Assembly (NCBI GenBank): GCA_902826865.1
Contig: CADEGN010000015.1
Location: 12,078-50,347 of the forward strand
Source of the DNA: an uncultured Myxococcales bacterium
GTDB taxonomy: Bacteria > Myxococcota_A > Polyangia > Nannocystales > Nannocystaceae
Direction: 5' to 3'
DNA length: 38,270 nt
Of this stretch, positions 1-8,066 are shown piece by piece. Positions within the stretch are counted from its first letter, which is position 1. The number at the start of each line of letters is the position of its first letter. The notes beneath the pieces are model-generated. The model searched no databases. It was not told the DNA's origin and saw nothing but the letters and a program-made list of their open reading frames with translations. The position numbers and the translations under genes were made by a program.

Positions 1-90
1 AGAAGCAAGACGATCAGAAGCAAGACGATCAGAAGCAAGACGACCAGAAGCAAGGCGACCAGAAGCAAGACGACCAGAAGCAAGACGACC
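1..90 (+). repeat. Six tandem 15-bp repeats inside a coding region
   Basis: The unit AGAAGCAAGACGAYC is repeated six times with only a few base changes. Read in the plus frame beginning at base 3, each unit gives the pentapeptide KQDDQ, with one copy KQGDQ. The repeat therefore codes for a charged, glutamine-rich low-complexity stretch, and it is likely to vary in copy number by slippage. It may extend left beyond the window. Confidence 0.95.
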
Positions 91-221
91 AGGGCGAGCC
101 GCCACCCGGCCGGATCGACCGCGCCGATCTCCAGCGAGCCCTCGAACAGCTCGATGAGCAGGACGACTTCCCGCTCGATCGTCCACGCGTTCGCGTGGCG
201 CCACCGGCCAGGGACTGGTGA
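3..221 (+). CDS. C-terminal end of a BatB/BatC-like protein (5' end outside the window)
   Basis: An open frame enters from the left edge and stops with TGA at 219-221. It encodes KQDDQ pentapeptide repeats, then a short tail with a helical stretch (ADLQRALEQLDEQ) and the ending PPARDW. BatB and BatC proteins often end in a Gln/Lys/Asp-rich low-complexity region after a von Willebrand A domain or TPRs. The next gene, BatD, starts three bases after this stop, so this is probably the preceding member of the same operon. The functional domain lies outside the window, so the assignment rests on gene order and on the character of the tail. The frame is intact up to its stop. Confidence 0.7.
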   Translation, partial: KQDDQKQDDQKQDDQKQGDQKQDDQKQDDQGEPPPGRIDRADLQRALEQLDEQDDFPLDRPRVRVAPPARDW

Positions 222-224
222 CCG

Positions 225-1988
225 ATGGCCACCGGGACACGTCGGCGATTCGTTCTCGGCGCGGCCATGGCCGCATCCGTCGCGTCCGTGGGAAGCAGGG
301 CGCGGGCGGCAGGTGCCGGTCTCACCGCGACGATCGCGGCAAGCCAAGAGCGGGCGAGGGTCGGAGATGAAATCGTGCTCGAGTTGGCCGTGACCCGCAC
401 CGGCAGTGGCGCGGTTACGCCGCCCACCATGCCGGAGGGGCTCGCGGATGCGTTCGAGGTGGTGTCGCAGCACCCCAGGAAGTGGCGAGAGTTCGGGCTC
501 GGAGGATCCTCGCGCACTCTCATGAAGGTGACGCTGGGCGTGGTCGCCCTCAAGGCCGGCAAGCACGAACTGGTGTTCACGGCCGGAGAAGGGGACGACC
601 GCGTCACATCCAACAAACTCGCGATCGTGGTCGAGGACGAAGCGGCGGCGACGTCGCCGGCCGAGGTTGCGCCGAGTACGGCTAAGCCCACCGAGGCCAC
701 GGGCGACGTATTTCTGTGGGTGACCACCGATAAGAGCACCGCTTGGGTCGGCGAACAGGTCACCTTCGAGCTCAATGTCTATGAGCGCTCGATGGCGACC
801 GTCGCGTTGCGTTCGCCGCCCAACTTCGCAGACTTTTACACCTACGATTTGCCCGAGGGCGATGGTTCCCTCGAGGAAGTCGCCGGCGTCCTCTATCGCG
901 TGCGGCCGGGCATGCGGCGCGCCCTGTTCCCGCAGAAAGCTGGCAGGTTGATCGTTGGCCCGGCCGAGATCGCGATCGGCCGGCGACGCCGCGACCGCGG
1001 TCCAGCGATCGCGCTCGACGTCAAGCCGCTGCCGGCCGAAGGCCAGCCGAAGGGGTTTTCGGCCAACAACGTCGGCAAGTTCGAGATCAAGTCGTCGGTC
1101 GACCGCAACGCGGTGGATGCCGGGCAGCCGTTCACCTGGACGGTGCAGCTAAGCGGCCGCGGCAACGTGGCGCAGATCGATCCGGGTCCGCTCCCCAAGC
1201 TGGCCGGTGCTCGGACCTATGAGCCCAAGGTCGAGACGAAGATGGAGGTCAGCGTCGGCGTCGGCGGAACGCGGACGTATGCGATGTTGGTCATCCCTGA
1301 ACGCACTGGCACCCTCGAACTTCCCGCGCTCGAGTTTCCGTACTTCGACCCCGAAGCAGGCGCGTATGTCGTTGCGCGGAGTGAGCCGATTCGCATCGAG
1401 GTGACCGGCGAGAGCAAGCCAGTGGAGGAGGCCGCACCCTCGCCCGAGGCACTCTCCGACGATCGCGAGCAGCTCGCGCCGATCGTGGTGGGCGACACAG
1501 TCCCGCGCGATCCTCCGCCGCGACAGCTGCTCACGCCCGGGCGCTGGCTCGCGGGGATGATCGGTGTCGGATCCACTGCGGTCATCGCGGCGCTCGGTAC
1601 ATTGGCATGGCGTCGTTTCGGTCCCGATGATGCGGCACGGAGAACCGCCCGGGATCGTGCGCGCGTTCGCGAGCAACTCGACCAAGCCCGCGCGGCCGTT
1701 GACGGCGGCGAGGCGTTTCATGTCGTCGTCGCGGGCCTGTTGCACGAGTGTGCGGTGGCCCGCGCCGGTGCCGATGGGGTCGGACTCGCCCGACCGGAGC
1801 TCATGCGGTTGCTCCTCCGCCGCGGCGTCGCGGCCGAAGATGTTCGCAAGCTCGACTCGTTGCTCGAGCGCTGTGATGCCGCCCGTTTCGCCGCGCAACG
1901 TGGTTCGGCCGAGGACCGACGCACGATGTTAGACGCTGCGATCGCGCTCATCGGACGTTCCAGCCTGCGCAAGGGGGCTGCGACATGA
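225..1988 (+). CDS. batD: BatD family protein (aerotolerance-type operon)
   Basis: This 587-residue exported protein matches the BatD layout. The N-terminus has a twin-arginine-like signal (TRRRFVLGAA, residues 5-14, then a hydrophobic stretch). Several beta-rich Ig-like segments fill about residues 30-400, with phrases typical of the family such as VGEQVTFELNVY and GQPFTWTVQLSGRGN. A single membrane helix lies near 436-460, followed by a cytoplasmic helical tail. Bat proteins are encoded next to MoxR ATPases and VWA proteins and were linked to oxygen tolerance in Bacteroides and Leptospira, but their biochemistry is unresolved. The gene starts 3 bp after the upstream stop and overlaps batE by ATGA at 1985-1988, so translation is probably coupled. 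The family call is sound; the cellular role is inferred. Confidence 0.85.
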   Translation: MATGTRRRFVLGAAMAASVASVGSRARAAGAGLTATIAASQERARVGDEIVLELAVTRTGSGAVTPPTMPEGLADAFEVVSQHPRKWREFGLGGSSRTLMKVTLGVVALKAGKHELVFTAGEGDDRVTSNKLAIVVEDEAAATSPAEVAPSTAKPTEATGDVFLWVTTDKSTAWVGEQVTFELNVYERSMATVALRSPPNFADFYTYDLPEGDGSLEEVAGVLYRVRPGMRRALFPQKAGRLIVGPAEIAIGRRRRDRGPAIALDVKPLPAEGQPKGFSANNVGKFEIKSSVDRNAVDAGQPFTWTVQLSGRGNVAQIDPGPLPKLAGARTYEPKVETKMEVSVGVGGTRTYAMLVIPERTGTLELPALEFPYFDPEAGAYVVARSEPIRIEVTGESKPVEEAAPSPEALSDDREQLAPIVVGDTVPRDPPPRQLLTPGRWLAGMIGVGSTAVIAALGTLAWRRFGPDDAARRTARDRARVREQLDQARAAVDGGEAFHVVVAGLLHECAVARAGADGVGLARPELMRLLLRRGVAAEDVRKLDSLLERCDAARFAAQRGSAEDRRTMLDAAIALIGRSSLRKGAAT

Positions 1989-2827
1989 ACGTCGCGCGAA
2001 CCGTCGCCGCCGCCGTGCTGTTGGGCTTGGCGTTCCTTCCGCGGCCGGCGGTCGCCGACGTCGTCGACGAACAGTTTGCCGGAGGCAACGCCGCGGCCGC
2101 GGCGAGCAACTGGGCCGAGGCGGTCGCCGCCTACCGCCGCGCGGCCGGCTTGCTCGCCCATCCGAGTGCGGTGCTTGAACACAACCTGGGAACAGCCTAC
2201 GCAGAGATTGGAGATCTCGGGCGAGCAACATTGCACCTGCGCCAAGCCCTCGACGCGCGGGCGCGCCCGAGCACCGAGGTGGCCGAGGCCGCGCGCGCCA
2301 ATCTCCTGATCGTGCGACGGCGCGCCGAGCTTCAGGCCACCACGAGCGGCGCGGTAATCGACCGCCCGGAGAACTGGTGGGATCTCCTGGTCGAGACGCT
2401 GCGCGCGCCGGCAATGGCGTGGTTGTCGCTCTTGGCCGGTGCGTCTGCCTTGGTCACGTACGCCGTACACCTACGGCGAAGCGCGCTCGGAAGGCCGACG
2501 ATCGTGACCCGGGTCGCGCTCGGATCGATGGCCGCATGCTACGTCGTTGCAGGCGTGCTCCATGGACTCTCGCTGCGGGCCGAACGTGTTGCGCCCGCGG
2601 CGGTTGTGCTCGACGCCGACCTCGCGGCCCACGAGCGTCCGGGCACCCACGGCAGGATCGAGTTCACGCTGCAGGCCGGCGCACGTGTGCGTGTAGTGGA
2701 TCGCGCGCCGGGTTGGACGCTGGTGAGGTTGCCAGGGGGCCTGGAGGGATGGGTGGTGGATACCGGCGTGGCGGGATTGGACGACGCATTCGGGGGGCCG
2801 ATCGGCCACCGAGGCGCGCGCAGCTGA
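1985..2827 (+). CDS. batE: BatE-like TPR and SH3 membrane protein
   Basis: A 280-residue protein with a cleavable-looking signal (residues 1-24, ending at AVA). TPR-like helices occupy about 25-115 (NWAEAVAAYRRAAGL, LEHNLGTAYAEIGDLGRA). Two membrane segments lie near 138-158 and 175-198, and a bacterial SH3-like module spans about 205-262 (GARVRVVDRAPGWTLVRLPGG, EGWV). TPR, transmembrane and SH3b modules in this order are characteristic of BatE. It is the last gene of the bat unit and overlaps batD by four bases. No gene follows for about 200 bp, so the operon probably ends here. The SH3b module may bind cell wall, but that is only a guess from the fold. Confidence 0.8.
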   Translation: MNVARTVAAAVLLGLAFLPRPAVADVVDEQFAGGNAAAAASNWAEAVAAYRRAAGLLAHPSAVLEHNLGTAYAEIGDLGRATLHLRQALDARARPSTEVAEAARANLLIVRRRAELQATTSGAVIDRPENWWDLLVETLRAPAMAWLSLLAGASALVTYAVHLRRSALGRPTIVTRVALGSMAACYVVAGVLHGLSLRAERVAPAAVVLDADLAAHERPGTHGRIEFTLQAGARVRVVDRAPGWTLVRLPGGLEGWVVDTGVAGLDDAFGGPIGHRGARS

Positions 2828-3024
2828 GGGGCGGGCGGAAGCGCGACATGGAGGGCACCGCGCTGAGCAACGGTCGTGCCAAGGGATTCGTCGGTCGATT
2901 TCAAGCTCGGTAGAGCCAGCGGCGATGGCGTCGCCGGACGACAATTGCGCCCGTATCGTTGCGGCGGTGCGCCCGGCGGGGCGGTGGCGCGCCCCCGAAC
3001 CCGGGGATAAGCTAACGATCAGTC

Positions 3025-3300
3025 GTGCTTTCCGTCGTCGCCACGAAGATCCGGACCTCGCGTGACCCAATGGGCGTCACCTCGACGGTCGGCCGGATCT
3101 ACGAGGGGTACCTCCTCTCGGAACCGGTGGTCGGGCGAGGGATGGTCATCTTCCGCGATCCAAACGGCCGCCGGATGGTGACCACCGCGGTGCGTCGGGT
3201 ACTCGCTACGTCGGAGTCGAACGTGCTCTACGTGGAGACCGAGAACAGCGTGTATCGGATCTCGATTCGCGAACAGCATGTTGCCGCAGCCACAGCCTAG
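3025..3300 (+). CDS. Small conserved-looking protein of unknown function
   Basis: A 91-residue frame with a GTG start at 3025; an ATG at 3070 would give a shorter protein of 76 residues. The middle is beta-rich (IYEGYLLSEPVVGRGMVIFRD, then MVTTAVRRVL and NVLYVETENSVYRISI) and reads like a single small beta-barrel domain. There is no signal peptide, membrane segment or Cys/His motif. I do not recognise the family. It stands alone on the plus strand between batE and the converging methyltransferase gene, 76 bp from the latter's stop. Confidence 0.6.
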   Translation: MLSVVATKIRTSRDPMGVTSTVGRIYEGYLLSEPVVGRGMVIFRDPNGRRMVTTAVRRVLATSESNVLYVETENSVYRISIREQHVAAATA

Positions 3301-3376
3301 TCCCCTGGAAACTGATCGCTTGTAAAAGAACGGCGTCATTGGCCGCGAGGGTAAGGCGCGCGTGGGTGCTGTTTGT

Positions 3377-4537
3377 TTAGCGGCGTTGGTAGACGTTCAC
3401 ACGCAGGTATTCGCCCTCTTTGTGGCAGGGCCAGATCGGATGATCCGCTCCGGCACCGAGTGCTCGCACGCGGGTGAGGGCGCGGGGGGCCTCGGCGGCG
3501 AGACGATCGAGTTGTTCCCGACCGATGTGATGGCTGCAGCTGCACACAACGAGGTGGCCCCCCTGGTCTAGCCTCTCGACCAAGGCTCGGAGCGCGTGGG
3601 CCATCGCCCCCAGCGCGCGGTCGGCGTCCGAGCGGCGGGCGGCCAGCTTCGGCGGATCAAACACGATCGTCCCGAAGCTGCGGTCGAGCTCCGGCGCTTG
3701 CAGCGGCGCGAACATGTCGGCCTCGACCCAGGTGATCCCGGAAAGCTCGTTGCGCTCCGCGTTGCGCCGACCGAGCTCGAGCACCGTACGCGAGCGGTCG
3801 AGCGCGACAACCTCGACACCAGCCCGCCGGGCGTGCAGGGCGAACCCACCGACGTGGCACCCGACGTCCAGCATGGCACCCCCATGTGCCCGCGCCAGCG
3901 CAGCAATGCTGCGGCGATTGGCCCGCTGATCGAAATACGCGCCGGTCTTCTGCGAAGGCGGCGCTGGGACGGCGAAGTGCAGACCGTACTCGCTGAACTC
4001 AAGGAGCTCGGTATCGCCGTCGACCTTGACTGCCCCCGGCATGCCCTCGTGGCGCGCGGCGGTGTCCGGTACGACCACGTGGATCGGCCCCGACCAGCGT
4101 TTGCGTAGCTCGGCGTGAATTAGGTCTTCGCGCGCTGCCATCGGCGCCGTCGTGATCTGAACGACAAGGTGCTCGCCGTAGCGGTCGATCACCAGCCCCG
4201 GCAATCCGTCGCCCTCGCTGTTGACCAAGCGGTACCCGTCCGTTCCGGCGCCGACGAAGTCGTAGCGCTCGCGGGCGGCAAACGCCCCGGAAATGCGTTG
4301 CTCGAGCCAGTCGGTCGGCGGCGGTACCGGGCCGAACGACAACATGCGCACCGTGATGGTCGAGACCGTCGAGATGAGCCCGTGGCCGATGACCTCGCCG
4401 TGCCGATCAATCACGGCCACGATGTCGTGCGGATCGGGCGTGCCGAGGAAGCGCGCGATCTGGTTGCGACGTAGCCAGGGGCCAGACGCAGGACCGATCC
4501 GACCAGCGTCGCGCCGGATCTCTACGCGGGCGGTCAC
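3377..4537 (-). CDS. rlmI: RlmI-like 23S rRNA (cytosine-C5) methyltransferase
   Basis: With a GTG start at 4537 the protein has 386 residues, close to the family length. A PUA-like RNA-binding domain fills roughly residues 1-75. The catalytic part shows the family signature QKTGAYFDQR (196-205), the SAM-binding motif I LDVGCHVGGF (223-232), motif IV VFDPPKL (292-298) and the cysteine-containing CSCSHH (332-337) expected to hold the nucleophile. E. coli RlmI makes m5C1962 in 23S rRNA; substrate identity here is inferred. The start was chosen because GTG overlaps the TGA of the upstream decarboxylase as GTGA (4534-4537), which suggests coupled translation. A longer reading to 4615 would overlap that gene out of frame and is not needed for the domain. 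Confidence 0.88.
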   Translation of the reverse strand: MTARVEIRRDAGRIGPASGPWLRRNQIARFLGTPDPHDIVAVIDRHGEVIGHGLISTVSTITVRMLSFGPVPPPTDWLEQRISGAFAARERYDFVGAGTDGYRLVNSEGDGLPGLVIDRYGEHLVVQITTAPMAAREDLIHAELRKRWSGPIHVVVPDTAARHEGMPGAVKVDGDTELLEFSEYGLHFAVPAPPSQKTGAYFDQRANRRSIAALARAHGGAMLDVGCHVGGFALHARRAGVEVVALDRSRTVLELGRRNAERNELSGITWVEADMFAPLQAPELDRSFGTIVFDPPKLAARRSDADRALGAMAHALRALVERLDQGGHLVVCSCSHHIGREQLDRLAAEAPRALTRVRALGAGADHPIWPCHKEGEYLRVNVYQRR

Positions 4538-4890
4538 GGTGGGCCTGCCTGGCCGCGAGAGATCGTCTTGATGTGAAAGCGCTCGGCCAAGAGCGAGGTC
4601 GCCAACGACCGGCATGCGCCCTCAGGGTCGCCACCGGTGCCGCAGGTGAACACGTCTGCGGCAGCGTAGCAATGCTCGGGCCACGTGTGCACCGAGATGT
4701 GGGACTCGGCGAGCAGCCCCACAACGGTCACACCGTGGGGAGAAAACCTGTGCTCGCACTCGCCGAGGAGTGTTCCGCGGGAGATTGCCACCGCGGCGCG
4801 CATCGCTTCGCGCACCACGGCAATGTCATCGAGCATCTCGGCCGGGCAGCCGTAGAGCTCGATCATGCTGTGCATCCCGAGTGGGGTCAT
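4534..4890 (-). CDS. speD: S-adenosylmethionine decarboxylase proenzyme (small prokaryotic type)
   Basis: An ATG at 4890 gives a 118-residue protein, the size of the short SpeD/SpeH class. The family opening is present (residues 7-15, HSMIELYGC), as is the self-cleavage site AESH (61-64): cleavage before Ser63 would create the pyruvoyl cofactor. His68 matches the processing histidine and Cys83, in FTCGTGGDPE, the catalytic acid. The enzyme makes decarboxylated AdoMet, the aminopropyl donor for spermidine. The frame stays open upstream to 5070, but that part overlaps the Rieske gene and has no family resemblance. It begins 7 bp after the Rieske stop and overlaps the methyltransferase by 4 bp. 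No spermidine synthase is visible in this window. Confidence 0.92.
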   Translation of the reverse strand: MTPLGMHSMIELYGCPAEMLDDIAVVREAMRAAVAISRGTLLGECEHRFSPHGVTVVGLLAESHISVHTWPEHCYAAADVFTCGTGGDPEGACRSLATSLLAERFHIKTISRGQAGPP

Positions 4891-4897
4891 ACGCGGC

Positions 4898-5371
4898 CTA
4901 GCCCTCGCGAACTGAGAACCTGACTTTGGCCCCCCACAGCTCGTTGGGATAGACCTGGAGCCCCTGCTTGGCGGGGCCCTTGATGAGCTTGCCGTCATCG
5001 GCGAACTCTGAGCCATGACATGGGCATCGCAGCAGCTGTTTCTCATTGTCCCAGCGCACGACGCAGCCAATGTGCGGGCAGCGCGACGACAACACGCGGA
5101 ACTGGTCGCCCTCGAGTCTCATCACGATCACCGGCTTGCGCATTCCCGCGGGGAGTACCGCGGCCATGCCCCCTGCCGTCGCCAACTCGGGGAAGTCCTT
5201 AAGCTCTAGCTCAACGGTGCCCTCGGTGGCGGGGACGGGCTTCGTCTTCCACTTCCCACCGCCGCAACCGAAGAGGACCGTACCTGCTGCTGCACCAACG
5301 AAGCCGCGTCGGCTGAGCGCGCACAGAGGCACGTCGGGGGTCGCGCGGCGGTGTCGATCACTCGGATCCAT
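4898..5371 (-). CDS. Exported Rieske [2Fe-2S] protein
   Basis: A 157-residue protein with a twin-arginine signal (SRRGFVGAAAG, residues 20-30) followed by LFGCGGG, which could also serve as a lipobox with Cys36. Both Rieske boxes are intact: CPHIGC (98-103) and CPCHGS (116-121). Predicted cluster ligands are Cys98, His100, Cys116 and His119, with Cys103 and Cys118 free to form the disulfide found in high-potential Rieske proteins. The Tat signal fits export of a folded cofactor protein. It is the first gene of a minus-strand unit with speD and rlmI. No cytochrome b or oxygenase partner is near, so the redox partner is unknown. Confidence 0.9.
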   Translation of the reverse strand: MDPSDRHRRATPDVPLCALSRRGFVGAAAGTVLFGCGGGKWKTKPVPATEGTVELELKDFPELATAGGMAAVLPAGMRKPVIVMRLEGDQFRVLSSRCPHIGCVVRWDNEKQLLRCPCHGSEFADDGKLIKGPAKQGLQVYPNELWGAKVRFSVREG

Positions 5372-5454
5372 GTGCTAGATGGCACCACCAAACTACCAGC
5401 CGCGGCAAGCGCCATGGATCCGGTTGGGTTCTGGGGCGACAACCGAGGGCATCC

Positions 5455-7317
5455 ATGGCCTGCTCGCTCGCTGTGATCCCCGCCGCCGGTGCCGGCTCGC
5501 GACTCGATCGCCTGTGCACCCCGAAGCCCCTGGTGGAAGTCGGGGGCGTGCCGATCGTTGTGCGTCTTCTGGAGCAGCTGCGGGCCGCCGGTGTGGAACG
5601 GGCGGTGGTGGTCACGGGCGCCGAGGCCGAGTTGGTGGAGCGCGCGCTTGCGGTCGATACCCGCGTCCGGATTCCCCTCACGTTCGTCCGCGCGTCCCGC
5701 TGGCGTGAAGGGCTCGCGGTGTCGCTGCTGGCCGCTGCGCCCCACCTCGGCGAGCCATTCGTGCTGGCGATGGCCGATCACCTGTTCGACTCCCGGCTCG
5801 TCCGACGCATGGTTGAGCAACCCCTGGTCGAGGGTGAGGTCGCGGCGCTCGTCGATCTCGACGTCGATACTGTCTTTGATCGCGCCGGGGCGACCAAGGC
5901 GCTGCTCGATCGCGAGCGGGTGCTCGCGATCGGTTCGCTGCCGACCTACGACGCCATCGACGCGGGATTGTTCGCGGCCACGCCCGCCCTCGCGACTGAC
6001 CTCGTCGACGCCGTGGCTAGCGGCGGCTGTAGCCTCTCCGACGCGATGAGTCGGGTGGCCGCACGCGGGCAGCTGCGTGCGATCACGGTGGATGGGCTGC
6101 GCTGGGACGACGTGGACACGCCGGCAGGGCTCGTCCACGCCGAGTTACGGCTGCGTCGCGAGCAGCGTCGCGCCCCGCGCGTCGCGACGAAGCGTTCGAC
6201 GCGGCGCGAGGCCGACTTCCGCTTCCGCTTGTCGTCGTCGACCACCACAGAAATGGTGGTGCGGCGCGGCTGTGCCAGTGGCGACGACGTCGATCTTGGA
6301 ATCCGATCGGAGAGTGAAGCATCGCCGATTTTCGTCATCACCGACGAAACCGTAAATCGGATCTACGGTGAGCGTTTCGCCGCTGCGATCGCAGCGCAAG
6401 GCCACACCGTTCACAAGCTAGTCATGCCGGACGGCGAGCGCGCCAAGACGTTGCCGGCGTTCACCACCCTGGTCGAGAACGTGCTCGCGCACGGGATAGA
6501 CGAGCACTCGGTGATCGTCTCCCTTGGTGGCGGCGTGGTGTGCAACGTCGCGGGATTCGCCGCTGCGACGTTGTATCGCGGTGTTGGACTCGTCCATGTG
6601 CCGACGACGCTGATGGCCCAATGTGACGCTGCGGTCAGCCACAAGCAAGCGCTCAACGGTGAGCGCGGGAAGAACCTCGTCGGGGCCTACTATGCCCCTC
6701 GGCGGATCGTCGTCGATATCGACTTTCTCGCGACACTCGACGATCGGCGACTGCGCGACGGCTTGGCGGAGGCGCTGAAACACGCGTTGGCCCAGGATCG
6801 GGATTATCTCGCGTGGTTTCTCGCTCAGTCCCCCGATGCAATCCGTGAACCGGTGTTTCTCGAGCATGTCGTGCGCCACAACATCGAGCTCAAGTGCGCC
6901 TTGATGGCCGAGGATCCCCGGGAACACGGCCGCGCCCTGGTTTTGCAATACGCCCACAACGTCGCGCATGCGATCGAGTACCTCTCGGGGTACGCACTCA
7001 CCCACGGGGAAGCGGTCGCGATCGGCATGGTGGTCGCTGCCAACGTCGCTCGTGTGCTTGGCGGATGCGACGATACCCTGGTCGCAACCCATCGCGATCT
7101 CGTCACGCGTTGGGGGTTGCCGGCGACGATCCCTGCCGACATCGAAACCGCGGATTTGGTGGCAGCGATGCGTTACGACAAGAAAACGCATGTCGAAGGC
7201 GTGCGCATGCCGCTTCTGCGCGAGGTCGGGGCGCTTTGGCGGGTAGATGGTGAGTACGCGATCCCGGTGGCAAACCCCGTGCTGGCGCGGGCGCTCGATG
7301 CGAGTCGTGCGCCATGA
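5455..7317 (+). CDS. Nucleotidyltransferase fused to a sugar-phosphate cyclase (dehydroquinate-synthase superfamily)
   Basis: This 620-residue protein is a two-domain fusion. Residues 1-230 form a sugar-nucleotidyltransferase fold: IPAAGAGSRL (8-17), TPKPLVEVGG (22-31), the metal-binding MADH with Asp108, and DDVDTP (218-223). The order and wording (MADHLFDSR, YDAIDAGLF) resemble inositol-1-phosphate cytidylyltransferase. After a basic linker (231-262), residues 263-605 form a sugar-phosphate cyclase: NAD loop SLGGGVVCNVAGF (356-368), HVPTT (381-385), Asp391, Lys397, GKN (405-407), metal ligands Glu439, His501 and His517, and DKK (575-577). The AroB loop GGKTG is replaced by SHKQAL and the AroB Asn before the metal histidine is Gln498, so the substrate is probably not DAHP. 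It heads an operon, overlapping the SDR gene by ATGA at 7314-7317. GAGG precedes the ATG. The product is inferred to be a cyclitol. Confidence 0.85.
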   Translation: MACSLAVIPAAGAGSRLDRLCTPKPLVEVGGVPIVVRLLEQLRAAGVERAVVVTGAEAELVERALAVDTRVRIPLTFVRASRWREGLAVSLLAAAPHLGEPFVLAMADHLFDSRLVRRMVEQPLVEGEVAALVDLDVDTVFDRAGATKALLDRERVLAIGSLPTYDAIDAGLFAATPALATDLVDAVASGGCSLSDAMSRVAARGQLRAITVDGLRWDDVDTPAGLVHAELRLRREQRRAPRVATKRSTRREADFRFRLSSSTTTEMVVRRGCASGDDVDLGIRSESEASPIFVITDETVNRIYGERFAAAIAAQGHTVHKLVMPDGERAKTLPAFTTLVENVLAHGIDEHSVIVSLGGGVVCNVAGFAAATLYRGVGLVHVPTTLMAQCDAAVSHKQALNGERGKNLVGAYYAPRRIVVDIDFLATLDDRRLRDGLAEALKHALAQDRDYLAWFLAQSPDAIREPVFLEHVVRHNIELKCALMAEDPREHGRALVLQYAHNVAHAIEYLSGYALTHGEAVAIGMVVAANVARVLGGCDDTLVATHRDLVTRWGLPATIPADIETADLVAAMRYDKKTHVEGVRMPLLREVGALWRVDGEYAIPVANPVLARALDASRAP

Positions 7318-8066
7318 GTGGACGGACGTCGATCGTGACCGGGGCGTCGAGCGGGATCGGGCTTGCATCTGCCGAACGGTTGCGGCGCCGGGGCGACGCC
7401 GTGGTGCTCGTCGGTACGGATGCCGGCGAACTTACCCGGGTCGCGGAGCAACTCGGCGGCCGGGATGTCGCCCGTCCTGTTGTCGTCGATGTTGCGGATG
7501 CTGCTCGGGTTTTCGATGCCCTATCGAGACTTTCGTCGGTGCACACGATCGTGCTTGCTGCGGGGATCTGTCAGCACGCCGCGATCGATGCCCCCGATGC
7601 CGACGCGATCTGGAAGCGGGTCCTCGATGTCAACTTGCACGGCGCTTGGCACGTCCTGCGCGCGACCGTGAGCGCGATCCAGCTGGGTGGTCGGGTCATC
7701 GCGGTGTCTTCCGGCCTTGGCAAACTCGGGCGGCCGGAGTACGGGGCCTACTGCGCGTCGAAGCACGGGCTGCTTGGCCTGGTCAAGTGCGTGGCGGCCG
7801 AGTTGGCACCGCGGGGAATCACGGTGAACGCGGTGTGCCCGGGCTGGGTCAACACCCGCATGGCGCGCGCCGATCTCCAGGCGCTAGCCCAGGCGCGGGG
7901 GTGGGACATCGCGCGGGCGCGCCAAGAGATCGAGTCGGGGATTCCGATCGGTCGCATGGTTGAACCCGACGAGGTTGCGGCGCTGATCGAGTACCTGGCC
8001 TCTCCCGCCGCTGCGGCAATCACCGGTGAGGCGTACGACATCTCGGGTGGGGAGTTCTTCGCGTGA
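7314..8066 (+). CDS. Short-chain dehydrogenase/reductase
   Basis: A classical 250-residue SDR. It has the cofactor motif TGASSGIG (9-16), LAAG (81-84) in place of NNAG, the structural Asn107, and the catalytic set Ser132 or Ser133, Tyr146 and Lys150 (YCASK). PGWVNT (176-181) follows, and the C-terminus ends in ISGGEFFA like many polyol and 3-oxoacyl reductases. It overlaps the cyclase fusion by ATGA and the kinase by GTGA (8063-8066), so the three are almost certainly co-translated. In that setting it probably reduces or oxidises the cyclic ketone produced by the cyclase, by analogy with SDRs in C7-cyclitol and aminocyclitol pathways. The substrate cannot be read from the sequence. Confidence 0.9.
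   Translation: MSGRTSIVTGASSGIGLASAERLRRRGDAVVLVGTDAGELTRVAEQLGGRDVARPVVVDVADAARVFDALSRLSSVHTIVLAAGICQHAAIDAPDADAIWKRVLDVNLHGAWHVLRATVSAIQLGGRVIAVSSGLGKLGRPEYGAYCASKHGLLGLVKCVAAELAPRGITVNAVCPGWVNTRMARADLQALAQARGWDIARARQEIESGIPIGRMVEPDEVAALIEYLASPAAAAITGEAYDISGGEFFA

Noticed and set aside
5455..7317. Annotation as plain 3-dehydroquinate synthase (AroB)
   Set aside because: The protein is a fusion with a nucleotidyltransferase, the AroB substrate loop is altered, and the operon partners are an SDR and a PfkB kinase rather than shikimate genes.
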